From positions 184,665 to 248,664 of the forward strand of contig JAHHIF010000005.1 in assembly GCA_019358875.1 (NCBI GenBank): a stretch of 64,000 nucleotides of DNA, written 5' to 3'. The first letter of the stretch is position 1; each line of letters opens with the position of its first letter. Origin of the DNA: Symplocastrum torsivum CPER-KK1 (GTDB lineage: Bacteria; Cyanobacteriota; Cyanobacteriia; Cyanobacteriales; Coleofasciculaceae). Below the pieces are notes generated by a model. It was given only the letters and a program-made list of their open reading frames with translations. It searched no databases and had not been told where the DNA came from. Both the position numbers and the translations under genes were made by a program. Of the stretch, positions 9,351 through 19,279 are shown piece after piece.

Positions 9351-9896
9351 ATGCCAAAACTCTTTGACAATGAAGCTGAGATCAAAAACTATCTTATTCA
9401 GGCGGCATCTGAACCTGCAAATCTCAAAGTCACGGCTGATGGGAAACGCCTCAACTACCGTAACCTGGGCATTAAAATTGGTGTAACTTGCTACGTTTTA
9501 GATCAAAGTCGGGTTTTAATTTTGGAGCGATCGCCTTTGGTAAATTTTGGCGCTTGCTGGGGAACGGTTTCCGGTTACATAGATGACCTTGAAATCATCC
9601 AGAACTCTAGTCAAATTTGCCGCGATCACCTGATTCAGGAGTTTCAGGAGGAAATCGGTTGGACAATCAGCGACTCCATGATGTTGAAGTATTGTGGAAC
9701 TCATGCCTTGATTCAGTCTCAGCTAAAAATTCACTTCGAGATTTTCTGCTTGCTAATCGATGAACCACCAGCCATTACATTAAATCAGGAACATAAACGC
9801 TGTAGCTGGGTAGACTTAGAGACAATAAACGAGCTTCGTCCTATCCTAATTACCCAATTTTTGGAAGGTTTAGAGAAAGTTTCAAAGGAACCGTAA
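9351..9896 (+). CDS. Nudix hydrolase
   Basis: A 181-residue protein with a Nudix fold. A first strand (IGVTCYVLDQSRVLILERS) is followed by GTVSGYIDD and, after a longer than usual linker, by LIQEFQEEIGW, which supplies the Glu residues of the REx2EExGU half of the Nudix box. The leading Arg is replaced by Gln. Such enzymes hydrolyse nucleoside-diphosphate-linked substrates, and the specific substrate cannot be told. The gene ends 5 bp from the convergent cellulase gene. The start MPKLFDNEAEIKNYL is the first ATG of the frame. Confidence 0.82.
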   Translation: MPKLFDNEAEIKNYLIQAASEPANLKVTADGKRLNYRNLGIKIGVTCYVLDQSRVLILERSPLVNFGACWGTVSGYIDDLEIIQNSSQICRDHLIQEFQEEIGWTISDSMMLKYCGTHALIQSQLKIHFEIFCLLIDEPPAITLNQEHKRCSWVDLETINELRPILITQFLEGLEKVSKEP

Positions 9897-9901
9897 CTTA
9901 C

Positions 9902-11872
9902 TTAATTGTTTGGCTCAGTGCCAAAAATTAATTTTCCAGTATCATAAACTGGAAGTTTTTCATTTTTAACTAAATCAACCTTGTCTTTTAGGTCTTGATA
10001 AGACCAATCATTATCAGGATTCCAGGCACCAGGGCTGTTGAAGCTAAATTGAACTTCTTTTTTGTAATGCTGTTCTCCTCCTGGATAAATCTTGGAGCCA
10101 TCCAAATCAACTTGAACATAATAAATAGTTTTAGATTGCTTCCAAGGCTTTAAAGCTGAAACAGTAGCAGTTTGCTTATCATTCAAACTAACTTTTATAT
10201 CCGAAGGCTTGCGACCTTCTTTCAATAGTTCACTAATATCAATAAAATATCTGAAGGATAGATTTTGAACCAGTCTTGCCGGCCAAGCAGACTGATTGTG
10301 GACAATCGCTCGAATTTCAGTAAATTTATCTTTACTAACGTTGACTTTTGCCTCTACAAAAAATTCATCGTCTTTCTTTTCGGGTTCTGGAAATTTTGCT
10401 AAAGGTTGTCCGCCATATTTGGCATACATTTTAGCTACAGCTCCTGTGAAGCCAGCATTATAATCTGTAGCGACTTCAGCCATGACAAAATTAGCGCGAT
10501 CGTCTTTATAATTGTCATTCTTATCGGGTCCACCAACTAGTGCCCCGTAAAGAATATGCCGTGACTGTTCTGGGATACTTTTACTATTCGCCCAAGAACC
10601 ATGGGCTGTTCTGTGATGAGGCTGAGTCGGAGGATTATTCTCAAAACCAACTACATAGCTTCTTTGCTTAGGATTTGATCCAAGCATATAGTTAATTTGT
10701 TTCTCAGCAAACGAATGGTATTTTACTCTTTTATAAGGAGTTTTAACCCAATCTCCGTAGATAAAGGCTAAAAACGCTGTCTTCGATGCATACCGAAGAG
10801 AACCCCATTCGTCTAGCCAAGCTAAACCTCCCTTAGTCTCGTAAATTCTTTTCCACTGGCATCGATCAGCCCAATAATCTAACCAACGTTCAGCATCTTT
10901 TGTATATTTTTCTTTCCCAGTTATCTTGGCTAAAAGCACATAACTTCCATAAGATTTATCATCCCAAGTATGAGTCCAATTGTAAGAATTAATTGAGTTT
11001 GGGCTATCACTTAAATTTGTGTAGTATTGCTCAGCTTTATCAAGATATTCTTTTCCTTCGGTTGCTTGATAAAGCCATGCGGCTCCCCAAACTAGTTCAT
11101 CATCATATCCACTTTGAGACTTATAAAAATCATTAGCATCAGTAATACAATCCGAATATTTGCCTCTATAAGTTTCAGCAAAGTCATAGAGTTCTTTAGC
11201 GTGCCTGAGTAGTGTATTTGAGTAGGTTGTATCTGTCTTTTTAAACACTATAGAAGACGCTGCCATAGCAGCCGCCATCTCTCCGGCTAAATCTGAACCA
11301 GGACAAGAGGCATCTATTTTGTAGGAGGGACGCTCCATTTGCATCACTTCAGCGGGTCCCCACCAAGCATGATCTAAACTTCCTTTTCCCACCTGACCCC
11401 AAACTACATCTGGAGAAGAGTGTGTTTTGATAAAGTAGTCATTTACCCAGCGGAGATTATCCAACATATAGTTATATTGGCCGCTCTTCTGGTATGCCTC
11501 TTCGTATTCGATGACTCCCCAAGCCAGTAGAGTAGTAGAACTTGCCATGGGAAAGCTAAACTTCATATGATCTCCGGCATCATACCACCCGCCAGTTAAG
11601 TCAATTCGTTGATCGGAACCGTCTTTTAAACCAGAGTCGCCCCGCCATTCAACTCGATTGTTTTTCGGTAATTTTCCCGACCGTTGAGCTTCGTAGAAGT
11701 AAATAGATTTTTGTAATGCTTCCCCGTAATTATACGTTGTTTCAGCAATGTATTCTTTGACAGGAAGATTGAAGTAAGTGTAGATAGAAGCTACAATGCA
11801 ATTAAATGTTAAGGCTATTACTGTAATAATAAAAAGAGTGGTTGCTGTAACTATAGTTCGCTTCGTTAACAT
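9902..11872 (-). CDS. Glycoside hydrolase family 9 cellulase with CBM3-like domain
   Basis: Predicted endo-beta-1,4-glucanase. The 656-residue protein has one N-terminal hydrophobic stretch (about 10-32) that is either an uncleaved anchor or a signal peptide. A GH9 catalytic domain covers about 45-490. The family motifs are DLTGGWYDAGDHMKF (91-105, nucleophile-activating Asp pair at 98/101), the HHRTAHGSW box (419-427), and the catalytic acid Glu466 in MAEVATDYNAGFTGA. Residues about 500-650 resemble a family-3 carbohydrate-binding module (FRYFIDISEL; VDLDGSKIYPGGEQHYKKEV). Base composition is clearly more AT-rich than the neighbours and there is a large empty stretch upstream, both suggesting acquisition. 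Secretion to the cell surface is likely. Confidence 0.93.
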   Translation of the reverse strand: MLTKRTIVTATTLFIITVIALTFNCIVASIYTYFNLPVKEYIAETTYNYGEALQKSIYFYEAQRSGKLPKNNRVEWRGDSGLKDGSDQRIDLTGGWYDAGDHMKFSFPMASSTTLLAWGVIEYEEAYQKSGQYNYMLDNLRWVNDYFIKTHSSPDVVWGQVGKGSLDHAWWGPAEVMQMERPSYKIDASCPGSDLAGEMAAAMAASSIVFKKTDTTYSNTLLRHAKELYDFAETYRGKYSDCITDANDFYKSQSGYDDELVWGAAWLYQATEGKEYLDKAEQYYTNLSDSPNSINSYNWTHTWDDKSYGSYVLLAKITGKEKYTKDAERWLDYWADRCQWKRIYETKGGLAWLDEWGSLRYASKTAFLAFIYGDWVKTPYKRVKYHSFAEKQINYMLGSNPKQRSYVVGFENNPPTQPHHRTAHGSWANSKSIPEQSRHILYGALVGGPDKNDNYKDDRANFVMAEVATDYNAGFTGAVAKMYAKYGGQPLAKFPEPEKKDDEFFVEAKVNVSKDKFTEIRAIVHNQSAWPARLVQNLSFRYFIDISELLKEGRKPSDIKVSLNDKQTATVSALKPWKQSKTIYYVQVDLDGSKIYPGGEQHYKKEVQFSFNSPGAWNPDNDWSYQDLKDKVDLVKNEKLPVYDTGKLIFGTEPNN

Positions 11873-12745
11873 TTTTCATTAAAATTATTGCAAAAATTAT
11901 CTAAAGGCGAAGAGCGTAAAGTATCCAACTAAAATTATTAAGACGAACTACCAATCTAAGTTTAATTGCTTTCCAATCTCTGTTCGGATTCAGGTTGTAA
12001 GCTTGTTTAATCCTGAATGAGATATTTTTATTATTCTCATTAAATTCACTTGATGTAACTAAAAAGCTTATCTGTTCATCAATTCTTTTTTTCTCTAGCT
12101 GTAGGGTTCGAGAGCGCTTTAACGTTTAAGCACACCATACAAGCCCTTTATAGATACATTCTCTTTGTTAGACACAACTAGTTGCTCTAACGGTGACACA
12201 GACACATTAATAATCTACGAACCAACGCTGTGGCTGTCCGGATGCCTTTGAGATTTACGGAAGAGTAAAAGCTGAGCGACACGCAGCAGCAATCATCGCT
12301 TCATCTGGGGAGCATGTCAGCGCAAGCACGTAGTACTCATGTCGGTTAGTAGAGCGTAAGCGTTACCCAACCGACAAACCTTAGAGTTGGGTTGAGGAAC
12401 GAAACCTAACTTAGAAGAATTTATTAGTAGCGGCATTTATGAGCATCTAAGCAAGTCACCTTTCCCCAATTAGCTACGGCTCAACACTCAAGTTTATTAA
12501 AGATAGTTAATCCCTAGATTGCTGGCTCCGTGAAAAAGTATCATAAAAATAATTACTTCTCGACTCAAATCTCAGCAACCAGCACTTACTGAGTGAGCGT
12601 TCTCAAGTTTTATCCTAATCCTAACTCCAATAGATAATCACAACTCCATAAGCAAAAAACTAGGAGTTGGAAGTTAAAGTTAGTAAGCCTATTTATAGAG
12701 CTGGATGTTACTGTTTAGTGCAACATCCTCTTCTTCAAAATCGGG
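11873..12745. other. Gene-poor AT-rich stretch
   Basis: No supportable gene. It includes the upstream region of the cellulase gene. A short inverted repeat TGTCGGTT/AACCGACA occurs around 12343-12380. A weak protein-like reverse frame around 12225-12310 is interrupted by a stop and has no recognisable family. Confidence 0.4.
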
Positions 12746-12886
12746 CTATTTCATAAACTCAGGTGTCACTAGCAGAAAAATAATTGCGAAAGCAATTATC
12801 GCGAAAACGAGTTCTGGAGTAAGGAAGTCAGGCTGGACAACCAGATAGAGGACACCAAGGGATACCAAAATAAAGGGTATGTTCAT
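12746..12886 (-). CDS. Small membrane protein, 46 residues
   Basis: A short gene supported by a clear AGAGGA ribosome-binding site eight bases before the ATG at 12886. Its composition is wholly membrane-like: two hydrophobic helices, FILVSLGVLYLVVQ and LVFAIIAFAIIFLLV, are separated by a short polar turn PDFLTPE and end in TPEFMK. I do not recognise the family. It stands alone between the cellulase and the response-regulator gene, in a stretch otherwise without genes. It could be a photosynthetic or respiratory accessory subunit, a stress peptide or a toxin-like peptide, and the sequence does not decide. Confidence 0.65.
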   Translation of the reverse strand: MNIPFILVSLGVLYLVVQPDFLTPELVFAIIAFAIIFLLVTPEFMK

Positions 12887-13058
12887 TTTTGCTTTCCTCT
12901 AGTCTCTAAAGACAAATGTATTTTCCTGCCAATTTTACAGCTAGCGTCTCTAGGAGAGCTAACGATAAGGCGCATGGGTTGCAAGGTCTTCCCATCCCTC
13001 AAAATATCTCAAAAAGACAAGGAAGTCAGCTTATTGGTTGTTGATTGTTGGTTGTTGG

Positions 13059-13445
13059 TCACTGTGAATTGCTCCAGTGAAGAATCTTGCAGATCTGGTC
13101 AACTAAATCCATCGCCTTGAAGGGCTTTGTAATCACACCCGTTACACCTAGGTCAATAAACTGCCGTTGTTCACTAATTTTTGCTTTGGCTGTCAGCAGA
13201 ATCGTTGGAATGTGTTTCGTTGCTGCATTAGCTTGTAACTGCCGAAACGTCGTCGGCCCGTCCATATCAGGCATCATCACATCCAGGAGAATCGCGTCAG
13301 GTAGCTCGGCTTGCGCGGTTGCTAGCCCCTCGCTACCCGAAGCGGCTGTGAAAACGTCCCATCCGGCTGCTGTTTCTAGACAGATTTGAATGATTTCGCG
13401 GATACCGTCTTCATCATCAATTACCAAGATTCGCTTGGTTGTCAT
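13059..13445 (-). CDS. Single-domain response regulator
   Basis: A receiver-only protein of 128 residues starting MTTKRILVIDDEDGIREIIQ. It has the phospho-acceptor Asp in ILLDVMMPDMDG, the Thr of ILLTAKAK and the Lys of ITKPFKAMD. The start at 13445 lies inside the end of the kinase gene (29-bp overlap). A longer frame from 13544 would only add out-of-frame kinase sequence. The overlap makes it the likely phosphate partner of the large kinase upstream. There is no output domain, so it may act by protein contact or as a phosphorelay intermediate. Confidence 0.93.
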   Translation of the reverse strand: MTTKRILVIDDEDGIREIIQICLETAAGWDVFTAASGSEGLATAQAELPDAILLDVMMPDMDGPTTFRQLQANAATKHIPTILLTAKAKISEQRQFIDLGVTGVITKPFKAMDLVDQICKILHWSNSQ

Positions 13446-16400
13446 AGCTGTTATCCTTGATTGCCATAGGCAGGGTGAAGTAAAAACTACTACCTTCACC
13501 CAGAACACTCTCAACCCAGATGCGTCCACCGTGCTGCTGCACAATGCTGCGGCAAATCGCTAAACCTAAACCTGTACCCCCTTTTTTTCGGGAATCAGAA
13601 GCATCAACTTGGTGAAAGCGCTCGAAGATACTTTCAACTTTTTCCGCTGGAATGCCGCGTCCCTGATCTCTCACTTGAAATAATATCGGAGGATGAGGAA
13701 GATCGCCCTCTTCTCCATTCCCAATTCCTCGTTCAACAGTTAACCAAACGGTAGAATCTCTAGGGGAGAATTTGATGGCATTACCCACTAGATTCGTCAG
13801 CACCTGAATAATGCGATCGGGGTCAGCATATAAGTCGATAGAGGCAAGAGAGGCACAAAGTTTAATCCCAGCTCGATTTGCCATCACCTGCATCATCTCG
13901 ATCGCCTGATTGATCAGCTCAGCCGTATTGCAGGTTTGCTTGATCAGACTAATCTTCCCTGACTCCAAGCGCTCCAATTCAAGGATATCATTGACAAGTC
14001 GCACCAACCGTTCAGCACTTTCTGCCGCAATTTCAATAACGCGCCGCCCCTTGTCAGACTGGGTATTGACTAAACCACTTGATAGCAGGTTTAGTGCGCC
14101 ATGGATCGAAGTCAAGGGAGTACGGAGTTCGTGGCTTACAACTGAGATGAATTCGTCTTTCATCCGTTCGATCACCTGGCGCTCTGTGATATCTTCCCCA
14201 ATACTCAGCGTGCCAATAACATTGCCCTGCAAATCTTTTAGTAGAGTATTATTCCAGGCAATCACTCGTTCTTCACCATCCTTAGTCAGGATGACATTCT
14301 GATTATGGGTGTAGAATTCCTGTTGTAGTAAGTCTATAAAGTTGTTTTGCACCCGCTGCTTCTGGTGTTCTGGGAGGAATGTCTCAAACCAGTTTTGACC
14401 AACCACTTCAGCTACCGTGTATCCAACCAATTCCAGGAAATAGGGATTGACATAATCAACTGCCCCATCGTTATTCAGCCCTACAACGACTAAACGTACA
14501 TTCTCTAAAAGGCTACGCCAACGTCGCTCTGATTCAACCAGTGTTGCCGCGATTTGCTGTTGGTACCTCATGTCGCGAGCAACCGTGGAAAGCATATTGA
14601 TACTGCCGTCTGATGATTTATGAGCAAGGAGAAGCTGGTTTACTGGAATTTCTCGTCCATCATGGCTCAGAAATGCTGTTTCACCAACCCACATCCCATC
14701 ACGTATGGCACTAGGAATTGCTTCATTGAGGATAATTTCATACGCCCACTCAGGGTGTGCCTGAGAGAGGGTGAAATGAGTTGAATTCTCATTCTCTCCA
14801 AAACCAAATATCTTCCGGGCAGCACTATTGAGGTAGAGAGTTCGCCCATCAATGCTTGCTGTCCCAACAATGTCAGGGGTAGCTTCAAGAATCGCTACCA
14901 GCTTCGCTCGTTCTTCTTCTACCTGCTTACGCTCAATAATTTTTTGCTGTAATTCTAAATTCGCTTTGGCTAGATCTAATGTTCGTTCCTGAACTCGGAC
15001 TTCCAAATCATTGTGGGCACGACGTAGTTCTGCTTCTGCTTGCTTGCGATTAATGGCTGTCGCCAAGACATTTGCCGTTGCTTGCAGAAAGTGTACATCA
15101 TCTTTAGTAAATTGCCGTTTCCGAGAGGTATGCGCTCCCAAAACTCCATAAGGACGATTCTGTCCTGGGATAATGACACTTAGACCACTGACAACTCCAT
15201 GCTGATGGAGCAGACAAGGACTACTAAATCGTTGTTCTGCGCGTAGATCTTCAACGATAATGGGTTCGCTCGAAAGAAAGGTGTAGCCTGCTTGGGAATC
15301 CAACCCAACACTCAATGTTGCTTGTCCTACCAATCCTTCTTTCCAACCCACACCTGCTTGTAGGAGTAAAGAATTTCCATCGGGAAGGAGTTCTAAAACC
15401 TTGCAGTACTCTACTTCAAGGATTTGAGTAATGAGTGCAACAGCCTGATCCATCAGGTGGGAAACTTGGTTACCTGCCAAGGCTTGTTGACCTAGTTCAG
15501 CAACCGCTGCTTGCTGTTGAGCGCGAATCTTTAGCTCTGCCTCTACCCGCCGCCGTTCAGCATTTTCAATCTGTAACTCTTCATTGGCTTTAGCTAAGTC
15601 CAAAGTTCGTTTCTGAACCCGGATTTCTAGCTCATCATAAGCTCGGCGTAGTGCGGCTTCAGCAAGCTTACGATCGCTAATGTCACGGTTCACCCAAATT
15701 GTTGCGATCGCAGTACCCTGTTCGTTGTGTAACGGCACAACCACTGTTTCACAGACGCTCTTAGTGCCACCCTTGCCGGTTTCGCAGATGCTTTCTGTTT
15801 CCTCCTTACAGATGAAGTTAACCTCCCCAGTCCAGCGACCAGCGTTTAGCGTTTCATCAATAATCTTGTGTGTCAACTCATCGGAGTCTTCTGGTTTTTG
15901 CGAAATGTTGGGAGTTTTGCCTAATACTTCTGCTTTGGCATAACCGAACATCTTTTCCGCTCGCGGGTTCCAGTCAATGATGCGACCGTCTAAGTCCGTT
16001 AGGATGATGCCATCATGGAGGTTTTCAAAGATACAGGCTTGTTGCCGTAGGGTTTCCTCGGCTTGTTTACGTTCGGTTATGTCCGTATTGACTCCGATGG
16101 TAGCGATCGCCTCACCTTGTTCGTTGTACAAAGGCACAACAACAGTTTCGCATACGCCCTGAGTACCATCCTTATGGACAAAGTTAATCTCGCCGACCCA
16201 TCGACCAGAATTTAGCAATTCTGCAAGAATTTCTCCAGCCAGAACGGGAGACTCTTTCAACCGATGTAAGATTGCAGGCGTTTTACCTAATACCTCAGCT
16301 TTGGTATAGCCGAATACCCTTTCTGCTGCTGGGTTCCAGTCAATAATACAACCTTCAAGGTTGGTTAAGATGACGGCATCGTATAGGTTTTCAAAGATAC

Positions 16401-18258
16401 ATGCCTGCTGGCGTAGAGTCTCTTCTGTCTGCTTACGCTCGGTGATGTCAGTTTCTGAACCTGTCATTCGCACCACATTACCTTCCTCATCCCAGAGTGC
16501 TTGTCCGCGATCGCAAACCCACATATAGGTATTGTCTTTACACAGAACCCGATACTCAGTGATACAAAATGGCGTTTTCTTGGCAAAGTGGTCTTGCACC
16601 GCTTGCATAACTCTATCGAGATCATCAGGGTGAATTCGCTTCGACCACTCATCTACATTGTTCCCGATTTCATGTTCTTCAAAGCCGCGCATCTGCTTCC
16701 AGCGGCTGGAGAAAAAGACCTCATTCGTTTTTACATTCCAGTCCCAAATCCCATCATTGCTACCGCGCAACGCCAACTGCCAGCGTTCTTCACTCTCCTG
16801 TCGTGCTTCTTCAGCAAGCTTGCGTTGCGTAGCCGCCGCCACGGCATCACTAATATCCCTATGGGAGCCGACCATTCGTACTGGGTTTCCGGCTTCATCC
16901 CACACCGCCTGCGCTCGTGACAATATCCATTTGTAGCTCCCGTCTTTACACCGCATCCGGTATTCTGCGATGTAATGCGGCGTTTTGCGTTCCAAATGAG
17001 CTTGGCGAGCTTGCATCACCTGTTCAATGTCATCGGGATGAACTCGCATCTGCCAGCCATCTTGAGGGTTTGAAACCTCATGTTCTTCATAACCCAGTAT
17101 TTGGGCCCACCGTGCCGAGTGAAAGCAGTGATTGTTTTTAATGTCCAAATCCCAAATGCCATCATTGCTACCCTGTATCGCTAGCTGCCAACGTTCTTCA
17201 CTTTGCCGTAGGGCACGTTCCACTCGTTCGCGCTCAAATAGTTCACGTTGGAGGCGGTCGTTAGCTTCTTGTAGTTCGGCTGTACGCTGGGCGACTCGGC
17301 TTTCTAGTTCTTCGTTGACCTGTCGCAGGATTGCCTCTGCCTCTTTACGTTGAGTAATATCTTGGGCAATCCCAGCTACTCGGTAAACCTCTCCAGACTC
17401 GTTCCGAATGGGAAATCCGCGATCGCGAACCCAGCGCACTGACCCGTCAGGTCGGACAACGCGATACTCTACCTCTCCAGCAAATCTTTGCTCAAGGCAT
17501 GAAATTAGCTGTTGCCTGTCGTCTGGGTGAATCGATTCAAGGAATAATTGAGGCTTAGTGTATAAGCTTTCACAACTGCGTGCCCAGATTTGCTCATACG
17601 CAGGACTGACATAAAGAATTTCCTGGGTTGCTATGTTGCTCAGCCAAAAGACTTCATTGATGTTTTCTGCTAACTGACGGAACTTCTGTTCGCTCTCCTG
17701 TAACTTTCCTTCAGCTTGCTTACGCTCGGTTAGATCAAGAATAGTGGTGCGAGTTGCGACAAAATTTCCGGCTGCATCTCGAATTCCTGTTGAGGTGAAG
17801 AGGACAGGGAAGGTTGTACCGTCTTTCCGCATTAGCTGCATTTCCAAATCCTTGATACAGCCTTGTTCTGAGCTGTGGGGATTTTCCCGGAACAAGGTCG
17901 CATACTCGTCAGGGAGCAAATCAGTAATCTTAAGCTTCCCGATTACTTCATCGCGGCTGTAACCCAACCAACGCAGTTCTGTATCATTGATGGCGATAAA
18001 GGTGCCGTCTGGAGCTATGGAGTGATACCCACAGGGCGCATTGTTGTAGAGGTCTTGAAAATTGGCTTCTACTAGCGGATACTTCCTTAATTGGTGACTC
18101 AAGAAATCGTACACCAACAAAAAAATCAACACACCGAAGCAGGAGCCGAAGAACACGAGCAAACTTGTACTGTTAGTTTGTGTAGCCGTACTCCAGACCA
18201 TTAGCAAGGCTAACCCCAATAGAGTTGTAATAATATTTTTTTCAACGGAGCTTTTCAT
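13417..18258 (-). CDS. Multi-PAS/GAF sensor histidine kinase
   Basis: A very large (1613-residue) sensor kinase. Two membrane helices lie at about 10-52. At least six PAS domains follow, among them a region beginning LYNNAPCGYHSIAPDGTFIA, RQLAENINEVFWLSN, two SNDGIW-type and two QACIFENL-type domains. Then come a coiled coil, one GAF domain (about 930-1085) and two more PAS domains. The core is HisKA with the phospho-accepting His in SVVSHELRTPLTS (about 1370) and an ATPase domain with DQGRGIP and GGTGLGLAICRSIV. It presumably senses several inputs and phosphorylates the overlapping receiver gene. PAS5 and PAS6 look like a recent internal duplication. Signals are unknown. Confidence 0.95.
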   Translation of the reverse strand: MKSSVEKNIITTLLGLALLMVWSTATQTNSTSLLVFFGSCFGVLIFLLVYDFLSHQLRKYPLVEANFQDLYNNAPCGYHSIAPDGTFIAINDTELRWLGYSRDEVIGKLKITDLLPDEYATLFRENPHSSEQGCIKDLEMQLMRKDGTTFPVLFTSTGIRDAAGNFVATRTTILDLTERKQAEGKLQESEQKFRQLAENINEVFWLSNIATQEILYVSPAYEQIWARSCESLYTKPQLFLESIHPDDRQQLISCLEQRFAGEVEYRVVRPDGSVRWVRDRGFPIRNESGEVYRVAGIAQDITQRKEAEAILRQVNEELESRVAQRTAELQEANDRLQRELFERERVERALRQSEERWQLAIQGSNDGIWDLDIKNNHCFHSARWAQILGYEEHEVSNPQDGWQMRVHPDDIEQVMQARQAHLERKTPHYIAEYRMRCKDGSYKWILSRAQAVWDEAGNPVRMVGSHRDISDAVAAATQRKLAEEARQESEERWQLALRGSNDGIWDWNVKTNEVFFSSRWKQMRGFEEHEIGNNVDEWSKRIHPDDLDRVMQAVQDHFAKKTPFCITEYRVLCKDNTYMWVCDRGQALWDEEGNVVRMTGSETDITERKQTEETLRQQACIFENLYDAVILTNLEGCIIDWNPAAERVFGYTKAEVLGKTPAILHRLKESPVLAGEILAELLNSGRWVGEINFVHKDGTQGVCETVVVPLYNEQGEAIATIGVNTDITERKQAEETLRQQACIFENLHDGIILTDLDGRIIDWNPRAEKMFGYAKAEVLGKTPNISQKPEDSDELTHKIIDETLNAGRWTGEVNFICKEETESICETGKGGTKSVCETVVVPLHNEQGTAIATIWVNRDISDRKLAEAALRRAYDELEIRVQKRTLDLAKANEELQIENAERRRVEAELKIRAQQQAAVAELGQQALAGNQVSHLMDQAVALITQILEVEYCKVLELLPDGNSLLLQAGVGWKEGLVGQATLSVGLDSQAGYTFLSSEPIIVEDLRAEQRFSSPCLLHQHGVVSGLSVIIPGQNRPYGVLGAHTSRKRQFTKDDVHFLQATANVLATAINRKQAEAELRRAHNDLEVRVQERTLDLAKANLELQQKIIERKQVEEERAKLVAILEATPDIVGTASIDGRTLYLNSAARKIFGFGENENSTHFTLSQAHPEWAYEIILNEAIPSAIRDGMWVGETAFLSHDGREIPVNQLLLAHKSSDGSINMLSTVARDMRYQQQIAATLVESERRWRSLLENVRLVVVGLNNDGAVDYVNPYFLELVGYTVAEVVGQNWFETFLPEHQKQRVQNNFIDLLQQEFYTHNQNVILTKDGEERVIAWNNTLLKDLQGNVIGTLSIGEDITERQVIERMKDEFISVVSHELRTPLTSIHGALNLLSSGLVNTQSDKGRRVIEIAAESAERLVRLVNDILELERLESGKISLIKQTCNTAELINQAIEMMQVMANRAGIKLCASLASIDLYADPDRIIQVLTNLVGNAIKFSPRDSTVWLTVERGIGNGEEGDLPHPPILFQVRDQGRGIPAEKVESIFERFHQVDASDSRKKGGTGLGLAICRSIVQQHGGRIWVESVLGEGSSFYFTLPMAIKDNSYDNQANLGN

Positions 18259-18641
18259 GCCGTTTGAATTAGCTCTTTAGACATAGTTACTATTGTGTCT
18301 CTATGTACTGAATTTCGTTGAGTTATGAAGGGTCAAGATTTGATGTTAACTAAGTGCGATCGCTCAAAAACCCCTCTTTCCTCTAGTTCTCTCTGTCAAA
18401 CTGGCACGAGTGATAATTTCACCAAATCTTCATATTTTTCAGTCGTCAGCTTTAAATGAAGCCACCTACTCTTGGCGGCTTGGTGGGTTGCCTCCGTTCG
18501 TGAAGCAGCGTTCTCATTGCAACCTGTGCAAGGCTTTTCTCCAAGAGCTAATAGCTGACAGCTTCGTGAAGAAATATTCTCTTTAAGCGCCTCAAGGTAT
18601 CCTTGATCGCATCTGTCCTTTAGCCCTTTAGCCCTAACGAT
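18259..18641. other. Intergenic stretch, no gene seen
   Basis: Divergent promoter region between the large kinase and the gene at 18642. One GCGATCGC site lies near 18357. I found no open frame or clear promoter box. Confidence 0.4.
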
Positions 18642-19235
18642 ATGCTTTCACAAATTGTGCGCCCATTGGTACGCACCCAAATCCGGTTACTGGCTAACAC
18701 TCAGGCAACTCGTTCAACACTGATTTCAACAATTGCTCAATGGCTTGGCTATCTGGGTGTACACGCTCAGGTCACTTCTCTTTCTACTAGTTCTGGGCAG
18801 ATTCAGGTTTCTCTGACTGTCGGTAAGCCAGAGTCTTGTGAGTCTAGTGACTGGCAACAGATTCTCCACAATCTCAATGAACCTGCTGATAGTTCTCAAT
18901 CTTCCGAGACAACCTATGCTCAGATGACTCCCAAGCAGCAGAGTAAACTACAACGGCTACTCGCTTATTTAGTTCAAGTGGGCGATCCAGATAATAAGGT
19001 CAACTGGGACACTCTGTATCCACAGCTAAAGACTTTAAATCTCGATGAAGACTTACTAAACGGCATTAAGTCAGCCCTGAAAGTCCCCCAGTCCCTAGAC
19101 CAATTACTTGAGGGACTCGACCCCGATGTTGCTGCACTTGCCCTACCAAAAGCCGTTAGTATTGCTTTGCTAGATCGGCGAGTCAATGCGAAGGAAGACA
19201 GCACTCTCACCGCTTTGCTAAGTGCGATGAAATAA
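18642..19235 (+). CDS. Conserved-looking hypothetical protein
   Basis: A soluble 197-residue protein, not recognised. The N-terminal 60 residues (LSQIVRPLVRTQIRLLANTQ, followed by a Leu/Ile-rich run) could be an amphipathic helix plus two strands. A polar linker (about 70-100) is followed by an alpha-helical half with LQRLLAYLVQVGDPDNKVNW and SLDQLLEGLDPDVAALALPK. The helical half, with its short acidic loops, is reminiscent of TerB-like folds, but I see no metal ligands to support that. The first ATG follows a Pro/Leu-poor leader without a strong Shine-Dalgarno sequence. Confidence 0.7.
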   Translation: MLSQIVRPLVRTQIRLLANTQATRSTLISTIAQWLGYLGVHAQVTSLSTSSGQIQVSLTVGKPESCESSDWQQILHNLNEPADSSQSSETTYAQMTPKQQSKLQRLLAYLVQVGDPDNKVNWDTLYPQLKTLNLDEDLLNGIKSALKVPQSLDQLLEGLDPDVAALALPKAVSIALLDRRVNAKEDSTLTALLSAMK

Positions 19236-19279
19236 TGTCCTAGAGCCAGGACAGGCTGTCAGGCAAAGTAGCTTCAAGA

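Noticed and set aside
13446..13544. Longer N-terminus for the receiver protein
   Set aside because: These codons are the kinase end read in another frame; the receiver begins at MTTKRILVIDDE.
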